Below, in pieces: positions 1 through 8,246 of a stretch of DNA of 34,780 nucleotides (its first letter is position 1; each line of letters opens with the position of its first letter). Position numbers and translations under genes: made by a program. This DNA is from Photorhabdus caribbeanensis (GTDB lineage: Bacteria; Pseudomonadota; Gammaproteobacteria; Enterobacterales; Enterobacteriaceae): NCBI RefSeq assembly GCF_018448885.1, contig NZ_RCWB01000044.1, forward strand, positions 1 through 34,780, written 5' to 3'. Below the pieces are notes generated by a model. It saw only the letters and a list, made by a program, of their open reading frames with translations. It was not told the origin of the DNA and did no database searches.

Positions 1-1
1 C

Positions 2-118
2 TTGTTCAGGCAGGCAATACATCACTTTTTTACGGAAATATTACCGGAACTTGCCGGGAGTCTGTCACGCCGTATTAATGACAATTTTCAGATTCTGAAT
101 CCTGCATCTTCAAGTTAA
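2..118 (+). CDS. C-terminal end of a probable IS630-type transposase (partial, runs off the left edge)
   Basis: An open frame enters from the left edge and ends at TAA 116-118, giving 38 codons. The tail reads ...FFTEILPELAGSL...RINDNFQ..NPASSS. This resembles from memory the C-terminus of IS630-family transposases common in Photorhabdus and Xenorhabdus (a HFF..ILP.L stretch followed by RINDNF). No DDE residue lies in the visible part, so the family call rests on similarity of the tail alone. The stop is followed within 6 bases by an ERIC repeat. It could be another transposase family. Confidence 0.45.
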   Translation: MFRQAIHHFFTEILPELAGSLSRRINDNFQILNPASSS

Positions 119-123
119 GTGGG

Positions 124-253
124 TATATACTCTATGGATTTCAACAAAATGCATCGCGACGGCAAGGGAGCGAATCCCCAGGAGCATAGAGAACTATATG
201 ACCGGGGTGAGTGCAGCCAACAAAGAGGCAACTTGAAGGATGACGGGTATATA
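124..253 (+). repeat. ERIC (IRU) repeat, copy 1
   Basis: About 130 bp bounded by tatatac and gggtatata. It contains the classical ERIC core halves GAATCCCCAGGAGC and GACCGGGGTGAG..GCAGCCAAC. A second copy lies in reverse orientation at 30137-30267; this copy lacks about 4 bases (gagc) present there. ERIC elements are non-coding MITE-like palindromes of enterobacteria that can fold when transcribed. Confidence 0.88.
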
Positions 254-272
254 GAATTAATGGGAGGAATCA

Positions 273-311
273 TGCCATAAAGGTCACTCTGATAAAGTCC
301 TCTCTATGGCA
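273..311 (-). terminator. Possible terminator hairpin after amiD
   Basis: TGCCATA (273-279) pairs with TATGGCA (305-311), with weaker internal pairing AGG/TCCT. It lies about 30 bp downstream of the amiD stop on the minus strand. There is no convincing U tract, so this is a weak call. Confidence 0.25.
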
Positions 312-340
312 CAATCACAACAAAATACTACAAATCAAAA

Positions 341-1159
341 TTATTTTTTATATTTCTCAACCAGAGCCAGCGCTATCGATTCAGTTTGCGCATCAGGATT
401 ACCGCTAATGTCATCTGGCCTAAAATGCATCTGAAATGCGCTGATTGTCTTACGGGTATCTTCATCAAGCACACCGGTTTGTGGAATAGTGTAGCCATAT
501 TTAGCCAATGTCTTCTGAATTAACTCAACAGAAGCACCATCATTCCATTTTCTACCCGCCATATACTTTTCAACCGTTGCATCGTCAGGCCATGCACCGA
601 TACCTTGTTCAGCTAAACTCTTCCAAGGAAAAAGTTTGCCTGGATCATACTTTCTCAAAGGGGCAATATCACTGTGACCAACGACATTAATAGGTTCAAT
701 GCCATAACGTTGAATAATATCTTTCGCCAAACGTGTTAATAGATCGATCTGCTGTTTATTAAACGGATACCACTCTTTCTCAAGTAGCATTTCCGTAAAG
801 CCTTTATTAACAATTTCAATGCCAATCGAAGTGTCATTTAAGTCCTTCCGACCATTCCATCCACTGACGCCAGCATGCCATGCCCTCTTGTCTTCAGGAA
901 CCAGTTGCAGAATAACAGGCTTTCCTCTCGCATAATCCGGTAGCGATGGGATCAAATAATGAGCACTAACACCGCCTTGAGTGAGTATACGTAAAGAATC
1001 TTTATCATCAACAGCAGTATAGTGGAACACCAAAAACCTTACTCTGTCATTTTGCCCTTGTGAAGGAAAAGAGCTATCAACTTTATAAGTGCCCCGATCT
1101 TCCAGGCTGGAACACCCCGCCAATAGCATAAATAAGCCAACTAATATGATCTTCTTCAT
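341..1159 (-). CDS. amiD: N-acetylmuramoyl-L-alanine amidase, outer-membrane lipoprotein AmiD
   Basis: 272-residue zinc amidase that cleaves the MurNAc-L-Ala bond of peptidoglycan or anhydro-muropeptides. Residues 1-15 are a lipoprotein signal with lipobox LAGC, Cys16 being the lipidated residue. An Amidase_2 domain follows: FHYTA (first zinc His about 46), HYL, WHAG, GIEI (catalytic Glu) and GHSDIAP (zinc His and Asp). The C-terminal half (about 190-272, KTLAKYGY..TRKTISAFQMHFRP) is a peptidoglycan-binding repeat domain. Size and sequence track E. coli AmiD closely. The ATG at 1159 is preferred: AGGGA lies 4-5 bases upstream, and it gives a clean signal peptide; the upstream ATG at 1162 is too close to that site. 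It stands alone, and its export would depend on the lolCDE genes in this window. Confidence 0.9.
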   Translation of the reverse strand: MKKIILVGLFMLLAGCSSLEDRGTYKVDSSFPSQGQNDRVRFLVFHYTAVDDKDSLRILTQGGVSAHYLIPSLPDYARGKPVILQLVPEDKRAWHAGVSGWNGRKDLNDTSIGIEIVNKGFTEMLLEKEWYPFNKQQIDLLTRLAKDIIQRYGIEPINVVGHSDIAPLRKYDPGKLFPWKSLAEQGIGAWPDDATVEKYMAGRKWNDGASVELIQKTLAKYGYTIPQTGVLDEDTRKTISAFQMHFRPDDISGNPDAQTESIALALVEKYKK

Positions 1160-1299
1160 CATTTCCCTGTCCCACCTATTAATTGAAAGCAAGATAATAA
1201 CACAAAGGAATCAAATGAATACAAAATAAAATTTATGTTTTACATGATTTTTTTATAAAACTACCAGTTTTGCTCTTGTCATAGAGCCACAAGCAAAGA

Positions 1300-1334
1300 T
1301 GCCTTATTTCCATAAGTTAGATGGAAATAAGGCA
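1300..1334 (-). terminator. Perfect 14-bp hairpin downstream of the symporter gene
   Basis: TGCCTTATTTCCAT (1300-1313), a 7-nt loop, then ATGGAAATAAGGCA. It sits between the 3' end of the minus-strand symporter gene and the 5' region of amiD. No long U tract follows on either strand, so it may stabilise or terminate the symporter mRNA. Confidence 0.45.
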
Positions 1335-1411
1335 AGAATAACAAATGAAACGTGAAAGGCTATCAGCCGCTATGCTGTTAAATAGTATTAACTATACTTT
1401 GCTCCAGCATT

Positions 1412-2884
1412 TCACTTGTGGCCAGCCGCTTGGTTCGATCGGGCAAGCTTTGCCGTTTCTTCCCAAATACCAGCTTCGACCTTTTTCTGAATTTCAGGAT
1501 ACTGGTTGATATCAAATGTCGGTAACTTGCCGACACGTCTCTGTTGGTTGTAATCTTTTGCGAGTTTAAATGCGACGCCAGAAAGCAACAAAATAGCGGT
1601 CAGATTGGTAATTGCCATCAATGCCATAGACAAATCAGCCATTTTCCAAACTAAAGGCAATTCAGCCAACGAACCAAACATCACCATACCCAACGCCGCC
1701 AGACGTAAGATAAATAAACCAGCAGTATGATTACGTTCAAGGAATACGATATTGCTTTCAGCATAAGCATAATTTGCAATGATTGATGTGAATGCGAAAA
1801 AGAAGATAGCCAGTGCAATAAATTCAGATCCCCAATCACCAACAGCAGAAGACAATGCCCGCTGAGTCAATTCTATTCCACTTATTCCTGAAATATTGCC
1901 ATCAAGCACACCCGATGACAGGATGATAACGGCAGTAGCACTACAGATAACCAGAGTATCCATAAAGACACCTAGCATTTGCACATAACCCTGAGATGCT
2001 GGATGAGGAGGATACGGAGAAGCAGAAGCAGCAGCATTGGGCGCTGAACCCATCCCTGCTTCGTTTGAAAACAGCCCACGCTGAACACCTTGCGTCATCG
2101 CTTGTGCAACACCATAACCAACAGTGCCTGCAACAGCTTCCTGCAAACCGAATGCGCTTTTGAAAATTAATGCAAACACTTCCGGCATTCGTTCAAAGTT
2201 ATGCCCGACGACCCAGAATGCCAGAATCAGATAAGCTATCGCCATGAAAGGAACAACTAACTCTGCAACCCGAGCAATAGAGCGCAAGCCTCCAAAAATA
2301 ATGATCCCGCTAAGAGCCACCAAACCGAAGCCGACATACAAAGGATTGAAATCGAATGCGAAAGCAGCAGCCTGAACGATGGAATTTGCCTGAACAGCAT
2401 TAAATACCAGACCAAAAGCAATAATGAGGAATATGGAAAACAGAACGCCCATCCAGCGTACGCCAAGCCCCTTTTCCATATAGTAGGCCGGACCGCCGCG
2501 GTAATTCCCCTTATCGTCTTTTGTCTTGTACAGCTGGGCAAGTGTACTCTCAATAAAAGAGGTTGCCATCCCAATCAGAGCAACCATCCACATCCAAAAA
2601 ATGGCGCCAGGACCACCCGCCGTTAAGGCGATTGCCACGCCAGTAAGATTACCGGTCCCAACCCGTGCAGCTAAGCTGGTACACAGAGCCTGGAATGATG
2701 AAATACCTGCGCTGTCAGATTTTTTACTGTTTTTCAGTACTGAAAACATGTGCCCAAAATGGCGGATCTGTATAAAACCTGTACGTATAGTGAAATAAAT
2801 ACCAGCCCCAAGAAGAAGATAAATCAACACGTAGCCCCAAAGGATACTGTTAAAAAAGCTAATTAGTTCCGTCAAGATAGTCAA
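1412..2884 (-). CDS. Sodium/alanine (or glycine) symporter, AGCS family
   Basis: 490-residue inner-membrane protein, almost entirely hydrophobic with about 10-11 predicted helices, of the alanine/glycine:cation symporter family (AlsT/DagA type). Family landmarks are GIYFTIRTGFIQIRHF near the N-terminus, ALCTSLAARVGTGNLTGVA (ligand/Na+ region), GGPAYYMEKGLG, and GLFSNEAGMGSAPNAAA. It imports small neutral amino acids with Na+. The start is a TTG at 2884, supported by AAGGGGAA 7-8 bases upstream and by the family N-terminus. It is monocistronic and flanked upstream by a long AT-rich region. Which amino acid it prefers cannot be read from the sequence. Confidence 0.9.
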   Translation of the reverse strand: MTILTELISFFNSILWGYVLIYLLLGAGIYFTIRTGFIQIRHFGHMFSVLKNSKKSDSAGISSFQALCTSLAARVGTGNLTGVAIALTAGGPGAIFWMWMVALIGMATSFIESTLAQLYKTKDDKGNYRGGPAYYMEKGLGVRWMGVLFSIFLIIAFGLVFNAVQANSIVQAAAFAFDFNPLYVGFGLVALSGIIIFGGLRSIARVAELVVPFMAIAYLILAFWVVGHNFERMPEVFALIFKSAFGLQEAVAGTVGYGVAQAMTQGVQRGLFSNEAGMGSAPNAAASASPYPPHPASQGYVQMLGVFMDTLVICSATAVIILSSGVLDGNISGISGIELTQRALSSAVGDWGSEFIALAIFFFAFTSIIANYAYAESNIVFLERNHTAGLFILRLAALGMVMFGSLAELPLVWKMADLSMALMAITNLTAILLLSGVAFKLAKDYNQQRRVGKLPTFDINQYPEIQKKVEAGIWEETAKLARSNQAAGHK

Positions 2885-3892
2885 AATATTTTTCCCCTTA
2901 AATTAGTAAACCCAGTCTGACCATAAAATCGTATCCGGCAGAATTCATTGCGCTTAATATGCCTTTATAATTAACAAGTAACGCAATGCTGTATAAGAAA
3001 CACAGAGATACAAGTCAGGAAAACGCTATGAATGTAACACAAGTTTGAAATTAATGTGTAATGTTTACTGACCTTTTTACATTATCCATCAGATTAAATG
3101 AATGTTTGGTGTACTGTTTTTGACTGATAGTGAGATAGATATGTCATGCAATCGACTATTGCCCGTCAGCCACTCCATACACTTTTGGCTATGCCTCCTA
3201 CTTATGATTCACAACAAGCTACATATATGAAACCAACTACTATTATGAAGCCCACAACTATGGTCCTCACACAATAGCCCTTCACAAGTAAAAGAAGTTC
3301 TACTAATGGGCCGCTTGTTAATTAAATCAACAACCAATTAATATCAAGAAAAAAGATTTAAAAATAAGATATTGTGACCAATTTTGTGAGCAGATTATCA
3401 GCTTTAACAAAAAAATCGCTACTAATTTAGAAAAATTCGTCTAGTGACATCCATCACATAAAACATTAAAAATCAAAAAGATAAAAAACTCACTTATCAG
3501 ATCACAATGAAATACCAGCACATACACTCAATGTAGGAAATATCATTCTAATAAATAGTATAACATACAAAAAACTAATAAGAATCTCAGACTATATCTG
3601 ACATTTATCTGTCAGTTTCCTCAACCACAACAACAAATGATATTTTTTCCTTAGCTATTTGTGTTAAGTTATCATTGACATTAAAAAGTTTTTAACGAAT
3701 GTTCCCCACTTCTTCATCTGATTATAACGAATACCTTTCTGCTTATTTTTCTATTCTCTGAATATCTTCAAATATATATCTAATCACTCCTATTACTCTA
3801 TTTTCTATAAGATGGCTGCCCAATATTTCCGCAAAAAAATCAAAATGAAATGATCATAAAATCGGCATAGAAAAATCCTTTTTTATAAAATT
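2885..3892. other. AT-rich gene-poor stretch upstream of the symporter
   Basis: About 1 kb with no credible gene beyond a very short frame at 3146-3277. It should contain the symporter promoter, but no clear -35/-10 pair stands out. Its composition is distinctly more AT-rich than the core genes to the right, which fits old horizontally acquired or decaying DNA. Confidence 0.5.
3146..3277 (+). CDS. Doubtful 43-residue ORF rich in Thr, Pro and Met
   Basis: ATG at 3146, TAG at 3275. The C-terminal part repeats MKPTT (MKPTTIMKPTTMV). The only purine-rich stretch upstream is GTGAGATAGA, so the start signal is poor. No family is recognised. It may be chance in AT-rich DNA; it is kept because of the internal repeat. 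Confidence 0.12.
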   Translation: MQSTIARQPLHTLLAMPPTYDSQQATYMKPTTIMKPTTMVLTQ

Positions 3893-4249
3893 TCACAGGG
3901 TACTCTGATTGCCTTTTGGCAGTAAATAACGTTTATTCGGCAAGTTCCCCAGTCGCGCCAAGACAAATTTGATTAACTGTCAGATAGACTGAACGTTGAA
4001 TAAAGCTTGTAGAAAATTGACCGCATGAACAACAGAATTTAAGTAAAACCGGGTACGCTGCAAAATAAAATCATTACAATGGTATCACTAATTTAAATTT
4101 CCCTAAGACTGAGCACTGCGAACACAGGTATCTTGGGTAAATCACAAAAATGCAAGACTCAACTTTGGCAATTCACCGTGATAACCAGTAGAGATAGTTT
4201 GACCCGCCATTTTGTTACAACAACTCGTTCGTTGAATACCTATAAGCAT
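3893..4249 (-). pseudogene. Decayed gene of unknown type, readable in one frame across several stops
   Basis: On the minus strand one frame from ATG 4249 to TGA 3893-3895 (119 codons) reads protein-like throughout but is broken by about five stops. The first segment begins MLIGIQRTSCCNKMAGQ and has a good ribosome site (GGGAG, about 7 bases upstream). Later segments read ..FILQRTRFYLNSVVHAVNF.. and end in ..LIKFVLARLGNLPNKRYLL..NQSTL. Point stops without frameshifts suggest slow decay in place. The family is not recognised with confidence; a transposase or phage gene tail is possible. Confidence 0.4.
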
Positions 4250-4596
4250 CAAAATTCTCCCAAATAGACAGCTACATGATTAATCACCTCCTCATTAGGC
4301 TATAAAAACAGCAGACTTACCCCAACCATGCATAGCTAAAATCAACTTTTATTTTACATTTACCCAACATTGTGTTTTAATTTCCATAAATTATTATTTC
4401 ATTTTGAAACTATTTTATAAAAAATGTGAAAAAACTTCTCTTATATGCAACATAAAACTGGATCTTTTATTATCTACTGCTAATATTTTCATTTGTTATC
4501 TTTTACAAAAAAAATATGTTTATGAAGTTAATATTGTACAAATATCTCACTTTTATTCTAAATGCATAATTTAAACAATATACGTTGAGGTTATGA

Positions 4597-4782
4597 ATGA
4601 TGTTAAGAAAAAAAAGGAAGAATCCCACTGATAACAATTTACCTATAAGAGTCTATCGTGGGAGATCTAAATATGAATACCACCCTCCATCAGGAGGTTC
4701 AATATCCATTTGTTGTTTAAGTTCACCATTGTCTGTCGTTTGGGAGGAATATGAAAAAATTCTTAATAAGGAAAAACAATAA
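4597..4782 (+). pseudogene. N-terminal stub of a phage-type tyrosine recombinase (integrase)
   Basis: 61 codons. The sequence has a basic start (RKKRKNP) and then LPIRVYRGRSKYEYHPP, followed by S..LSVVWEEYEKIL. This matches from memory the N-terminal arm/core-entry region of phage integrases of the type (L)PPRVYRGKSAYE.HPKGGG..LC..D....VW..YE. Normal integrases exceed 320 residues; here a TAA follows at once and the core-binding and catalytic domains (R..H-R-Y) are missing downstream. GAGG lies 6 bases before the ATG. It is a likely scar of a lost prophage or island, or less likely a free-standing small DNA-binding protein. Confidence 0.5.
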
Positions 4783-4843
4783 CTAAATAATAACACTTCA
4801 AACTATTATACAGTAAGTACTCTATTTACAGTTATAAAACCAG

Positions 4844-4872
4844 CGGGAGAACACACTCCCGTTAGCGTTTTT
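4844..4872 (+). terminator. Rho-independent-like terminator after the integrase stub
   Basis: CGGGAG (4844-4849), a 6-nt loop, CTCCCG (4856-4861), then a T5 run at 4868-4872 after a short gap. It is about 60 bp downstream of the integrase stub stop. Confidence 0.5.
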
Positions 4873-5074
4873 CGCCTAAATACACACGTAATAAAGATTT
4901 TTACATGCTATTAAATTAACTATCCAGTTTTAACTTCTTACACCTACTTATCACTCCTCCAACCAAGCTGATCATTCCGTTCTTTCTCAAGATAGGTATC
5001 TTAAGTCCTCGACTCTGGTTGGCATGAAAACTTTCATTGGGTCTGGAAAAAAAATGGTCAAATATTTGCCAGAA

Positions 5075-5110
5075 ATTCGCAATTCTCTATCAAGTTAGAT
5101 GATTGCGAAT
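5075..5110 (-). terminator. Hairpin downstream of the LysR gene
   Basis: ATTCGCAAT (5075-5083) and ATTGCGAAT (5102-5110) form a 9-bp stem with an 18-nt loop. It is located 58 bp past the lysR-type stop on the minus strand. No U tract. The remaining 4873-5167 interval shows no gene. Confidence 0.3.
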
Positions 5111-5167
5111 TGCACTTTAATCAGCACTAGCAGAACCCTAAAGCGTCCTTTCTCCTAAAGAATAAGA

Positions 5168-6061
5168 TCAACAAACATTGCCGCACAGATTTCCAACTCT
5201 TTCTTCGAACCGGGCAAGCTCTTCTGTTAACGGGGCATCAAGCCTAAGCATATACGTCACCAGTTTAGGAATACCACCAGCGAATGGTCTTATGGCTACA
5301 TCGCAATGCCGAGTCAAATTGAGCTGTGACTCTCCCGCCACGCCAATCCCATACCCAGCGGCCACCAGAGTTAACAAAAGGTCAAAACTGGCAACCTTTT
5401 CGGATATACATGGCGCTAACTTTGCATTTTGGAATATAGACAGCACCGGCTCCAAATATCCCTCATACGCCTCCTGACCACAGATGATCAGTGGATAACG
5501 TAAAAGTTCATCTAACGGCACCTCTTTATACGCTAAAAGCGGATGCCTGATAGGAATAGCCGCCACCAACGAATCATACCAAGCCGGCATGGCAATGATG
5601 CCATCGCCTACTGTCACAGATTGAGCAAATCCCACATCAAAAAGGTTGTCACGTAATCCATTCATGTGTTGAGCCAGGGGTATCTCGTGTAAGCGAATGC
5701 CCATCCCTGGCTCGTCCTCACGGCATTTTGCTAACAATTCGGCTAACTTGGGTGATGTAACACCATCGGATAACGCAATACGAAGCTGACTATGGAATCC
5801 AGCCGAAACGGCTTTCACACTATCACGAACCTGACCAAGTACGGAAAAGATGCGAGGAGCCTGCTCCAGTAAAATTTCCCCGGCACGTGTGAGCCGGATA
5901 TTCCTTGTGGTACGCACGAATAACATCGTACCAAGATCGGCTTCCAAGTTTTTAATTATCCTTGATAGCGGTGATTGTTCTATATGCAGGCGCTCGGCAG
6001 CTCTAGCGAAATGTAATTCTTCTGCTACTGCCACAAAGCACCGTAAATGTCGTAATTTCAT
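5168..6061 (-). CDS. LysR-family transcriptional regulator
   Basis: 297 residues, the usual LTTR length. The N-terminal winged helix-turn-helix spans about residues 1-60 (LRHLRCFVAVAEELHFARAA, then QSPLSRIIKNLEADLG, FVRTTRNIRLTRAG). A linker helix and a periplasmic-binding-like effector domain follow (about 90-290), with LLTLVAAGYGIGV near the C-terminus. It reads away from the folE/queD pair, separated by about 670 bp that carries three 15-bp direct repeats, two of them just upstream of its own start. A role in autoregulation and control of the divergent pteridine operon is inferred. The effector is unknown. Confidence 0.9.
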   Translation of the reverse strand: MKLRHLRCFVAVAEELHFARAAERLHIEQSPLSRIIKNLEADLGTMLFVRTTRNIRLTRAGEILLEQAPRIFSVLGQVRDSVKAVSAGFHSQLRIALSDGVTSPKLAELLAKCREDEPGMGIRLHEIPLAQHMNGLRDNLFDVGFAQSVTVGDGIIAMPAWYDSLVAAIPIRHPLLAYKEVPLDELLRYPLIICGQEAYEGYLEPVLSIFQNAKLAPCISEKVASFDLLLTLVAAGYGIGVAGESQLNLTRHCDVAIRPFAGGIPKLVTYMLRLDAPLTEELARFEERVGNLCGNVC

Positions 6062-6090
6062 ATATATGCAACCTCCATCTTTCGCTAAAC

Positions 6091-6125
6091 AGACTTATTC
6101 TTTCTGAACGTGTCTTATTCGTTCT
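6091..6125. promoter_or_regulatory. Two tandem 15-bp boxes upstream of the LysR gene
   Basis: AGACTTATTCTTTCT (6091-6105) and TGTCTTATTCGTTCT (6111-6125) lie 20 bp apart, two helical turns, 30-65 bp before the lysR-type start codon. Spacing and position suit a regulator operator; binding is inferred. Confidence 0.4.
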
Positions 6126-6395
6126 TTCAGATCATCTAAATACACATTCAGTTTTAGCTGGTATTGTCCCGTAGGTGAGATCAGGGCCCATATTATCAAT
6201 TCCGAATTACATAAAATCTCCTTTAGTAAATATGCTACAACCGATCTCTGGGCAAGATTTACCTATCCTTAGTAAAAACTGTATCTGACAATTGTGAAAC
6301 AGTTCTCTAGCTGGATACCGCCCCTAAAATTAATTAATTTACTTAATGAATAAGCCTCAAACTGTACGTCAATACATTTACAATAACAATAAATA

Positions 6396-6410
6396 AGACT
6401 CATTCTTTCT
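6396..6410. promoter_or_regulatory. Third copy of the 15-bp box on the folE side
   Basis: AGACTCATTCTTTCT differs at one base from the box at 6091-6105 and has the same orientation. It lies about 320 bp before the folE-like start. The rest of 6062-6733 contains no gene; a small hairpin TTAAGAC/GTCTTAA is at 6563-6583. Confidence 0.35.
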
Positions 6411-6733
6411 TTAACTACTCCCTGGAAAGATAGGTATTAAATATTCATATCAAGAAATTAAAAGAAACTGAAATAATGGACAACATATCTAACTTAATGA
6501 GCAATTTCACAGCGTAAATAAGTGGAACAGGAAAACACGAATCCTAATACCGGCTTACTTAATTAAGACTTAAAAGGTCTTAAAAATGACTGCAAAGGTC
6601 ATGATACCCGCCACCATTTTATTTAGGATTCAGATAGAAAGGGGCTAAATACTGGTGGTCCGTTAAACAGAAATGCGCATTTTTCTAAACAGATCATAAT
6701 GAACCATTTAGTTACAATAACGAGGTACCTACT

Positions 6734-7429
6734 GTGGAACCAAGAGATTTGGAAATTTCTACACACGGGTTTGCAGATGGAATATCCATGCAATTAGCAA
6801 AAAAACGCGCATTACATGGACCCAATGAGACTCTGACCAAAACAGAACTTAACCTTATCATAGATAAAGCTGCTATATCATTCGGAGAATTCCTGACCGC
6901 TCTTGGCGTAGACTGGCAAAATGATCCTAATTCGAAAGACACGCCGAGACGTGTTGCAAAAGCTTATGTACTTGACCTATGGAAAGGTCGATACAAACCA
7001 ATGGGGCCTATCACTACATTTCCGGCAGATAACTACGATGGTATTGTATTCGACGGCTGGATCGCTCTCGACTCCATGTGCTCTCACCATCATCAAGCAA
7101 TCAGGGGCTATGTTCACGTTGCCTATATGCCAAGTCAACATGGCCGTGTCCTTGGCCTGTCAAAACTAAATCGAATCGTCGAACATTTTGGCAGACGTGG
7201 GCTCATACAAGAACGATTAACAGCAACAATCCACAATGCCGTGAACCAAGTCTGTGAAAGGAATCAGGGCGTTGCCGTTTTAGTCGATGCGTCACACAAC
7301 TGTGTAAGTTGCAGAGGCGTACGTCACCAGAAAAGCCGGATGAAAACACAAATGTTCTCAGGTGTATTCACCGATGCTAATTCACCTGCCAAGCAAGAGT
7401 TCTATGAATTGATTAGAGGTATCGCATGA
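6734..7429 (+). CDS. folE: GTP cyclohydrolase I family protein (divergent, accessory copy)
   Basis: 231 residues with GTG start at 6734 (CGAGG 8 bases upstream). FolE converts GTP to 7,8-dihydroneopterin triphosphate, the entry to folate, pterin and 7-deazaguanine pathways. Zinc ligands are present: Cys116 and His119 in SMCSHHHQAIRGYVHVAYMP, and Cys190 in ASHNCVSCRGV. GRVLGLSKLNRIVEHFGRR is the family signature, and the C-terminus carries MFSGVF.....KQEFYELI. The extra His run (HHH) and CVSC are unusual relative to the common CEHH and CM.MRGV forms, so this is probably not the housekeeping folE. It overlaps the next gene by 4 bases (ATGA), indicating translational coupling to the QueD-like enzyme. 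Confidence 0.85.
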   Translation: MEPRDLEISTHGFADGISMQLAKKRALHGPNETLTKTELNLIIDKAAISFGEFLTALGVDWQNDPNSKDTPRRVAKAYVLDLWKGRYKPMGPITTFPADNYDGIVFDGWIALDSMCSHHHQAIRGYVHVAYMPSQHGRVLGLSKLNRIVEHFGRRGLIQERLTATIHNAVNQVCERNQGVAVLVDASHNCVSCRGVRHQKSRMKTQMFSGVFTDANSPAKQEFYELIRGIA

Positions 7430-7986
7430 CAATTCAATATATTACGCGCAAAGGCTCTTTTGACTCCGCTCATCGAGTTATGAACGAGAGGGTGAAATGC
7501 TTCAATATCCACGGACACACTTATCTGTATGAACTCACTTTCTCATTTGAACAGATGCAACCCATTGGATACGCGATAGATTTCAAAGAGATAAAGCGTA
7601 TCGGCGCAGCATGGATTGATGAATATTTGGATCACGCCTCGATTCTTAATCCCAAGGATGCAGATTTTATATCCGCTGTTCATGCTACGCGCAGTAAATT
7701 CAGACTCATGAGTCTAAATCGCAGTGGAGAGTACTGCAATCCAACCGTTGAGAATATTGCCAAAGAGATATTCCTCACTATGGAGGTTCTTTTTAATGAA
7801 TGGGATAATCTCAAAATTCACCACGTCAGACTCTACGAAACCCCCAATTGTTTTACCGATTGCAATGCCGATTCAATTCATGAAGAGGAACGCAGCGCAT
7901 TTCTCAGCCAACGCTTTGAAGAGCTGAAAGCTTATTCACAAGCAATGGGCCGGTTTGAATATGACTCAAGAAATATTATTACTTAA
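7426..7986 (+). CDS. queD: 6-pyruvoyl-tetrahydropterin synthase / 6-carboxy-tetrahydropterin synthase family (QueD-like)
   Basis: 186 residues, longer than typical QueD (about 120) because of an insert around residues 80-105 and a C-terminal extension. Zinc ligands His16, His29 and His31 are in FDSAHRV and NIHGHTY, with a Cys25 at the catalytic position. PTVENIAKEIF and VRLYETPNCF are family motifs, with Glu as the substrate anchor. The family acts on dihydroneopterin triphosphate, the product of the overlapping upstream FolE-like enzyme, so the two form a two-step pathway to a tetrahydropterin. No queE, queC or sepiapterin-reductase-like gene is adjacent, so the end product (6-carboxy- or 6-pyruvoyl-type) is open. 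Confidence 0.82.
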   Translation: MTIQYITRKGSFDSAHRVMNERVKCFNIHGHTYLYELTFSFEQMQPIGYAIDFKEIKRIGAAWIDEYLDHASILNPKDADFISAVHATRSKFRLMSLNRSGEYCNPTVENIAKEIFLTMEVLFNEWDNLKIHHVRLYETPNCFTDCNADSIHEEERSAFLSQRFEELKAYSQAMGRFEYDSRNIIT

Positions 7987-8215
7987 GATTCCACTTATAG
8001 GCGCTTATAAAGCAATAAACCACAGTGAATGGATGTAACGAGGAGTTACCAATATAGGCAACGATATCTTACGGCTTGTTCACCTAATTATTGTTAAGTA
8101 TCGAAACTGTCAACAATAGAGACGTCCATTTATCAACGTCCCTCGATTTCTGGATGAACAGAAAGATACCGTAGCCAAAAAAGGGAAGAAAATAGCAAAT
8201 GCAAGGATGAACTGA

Positions 8216-8246
8216 CAGTAACTTGCAACCTTACTGCAAGTTACTG
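8216..8246 (-). terminator. Perfect 12-bp hairpin spanning the stop codon of the heptad-repeat gene
   Basis: CAGTAACTTGCA (8216-8227), a 7-nt loop, TGCAAGTTACTG (8235-8246). The TAA of the minus-strand gene (8241-8243) lies inside the stem. No U tract follows; it may act as mRNA 3'-end protection or as a terminator. The rest of 7987-8215 shows no gene. Confidence 0.4.

Noticed and set aside
6062-6733. preQ1-type riboswitch before the folE/queD operon
   Set aside because: No compact H-type pseudoknot or conserved A-rich tail was recognised; only the 15-bp boxes and a small hairpin are visible.
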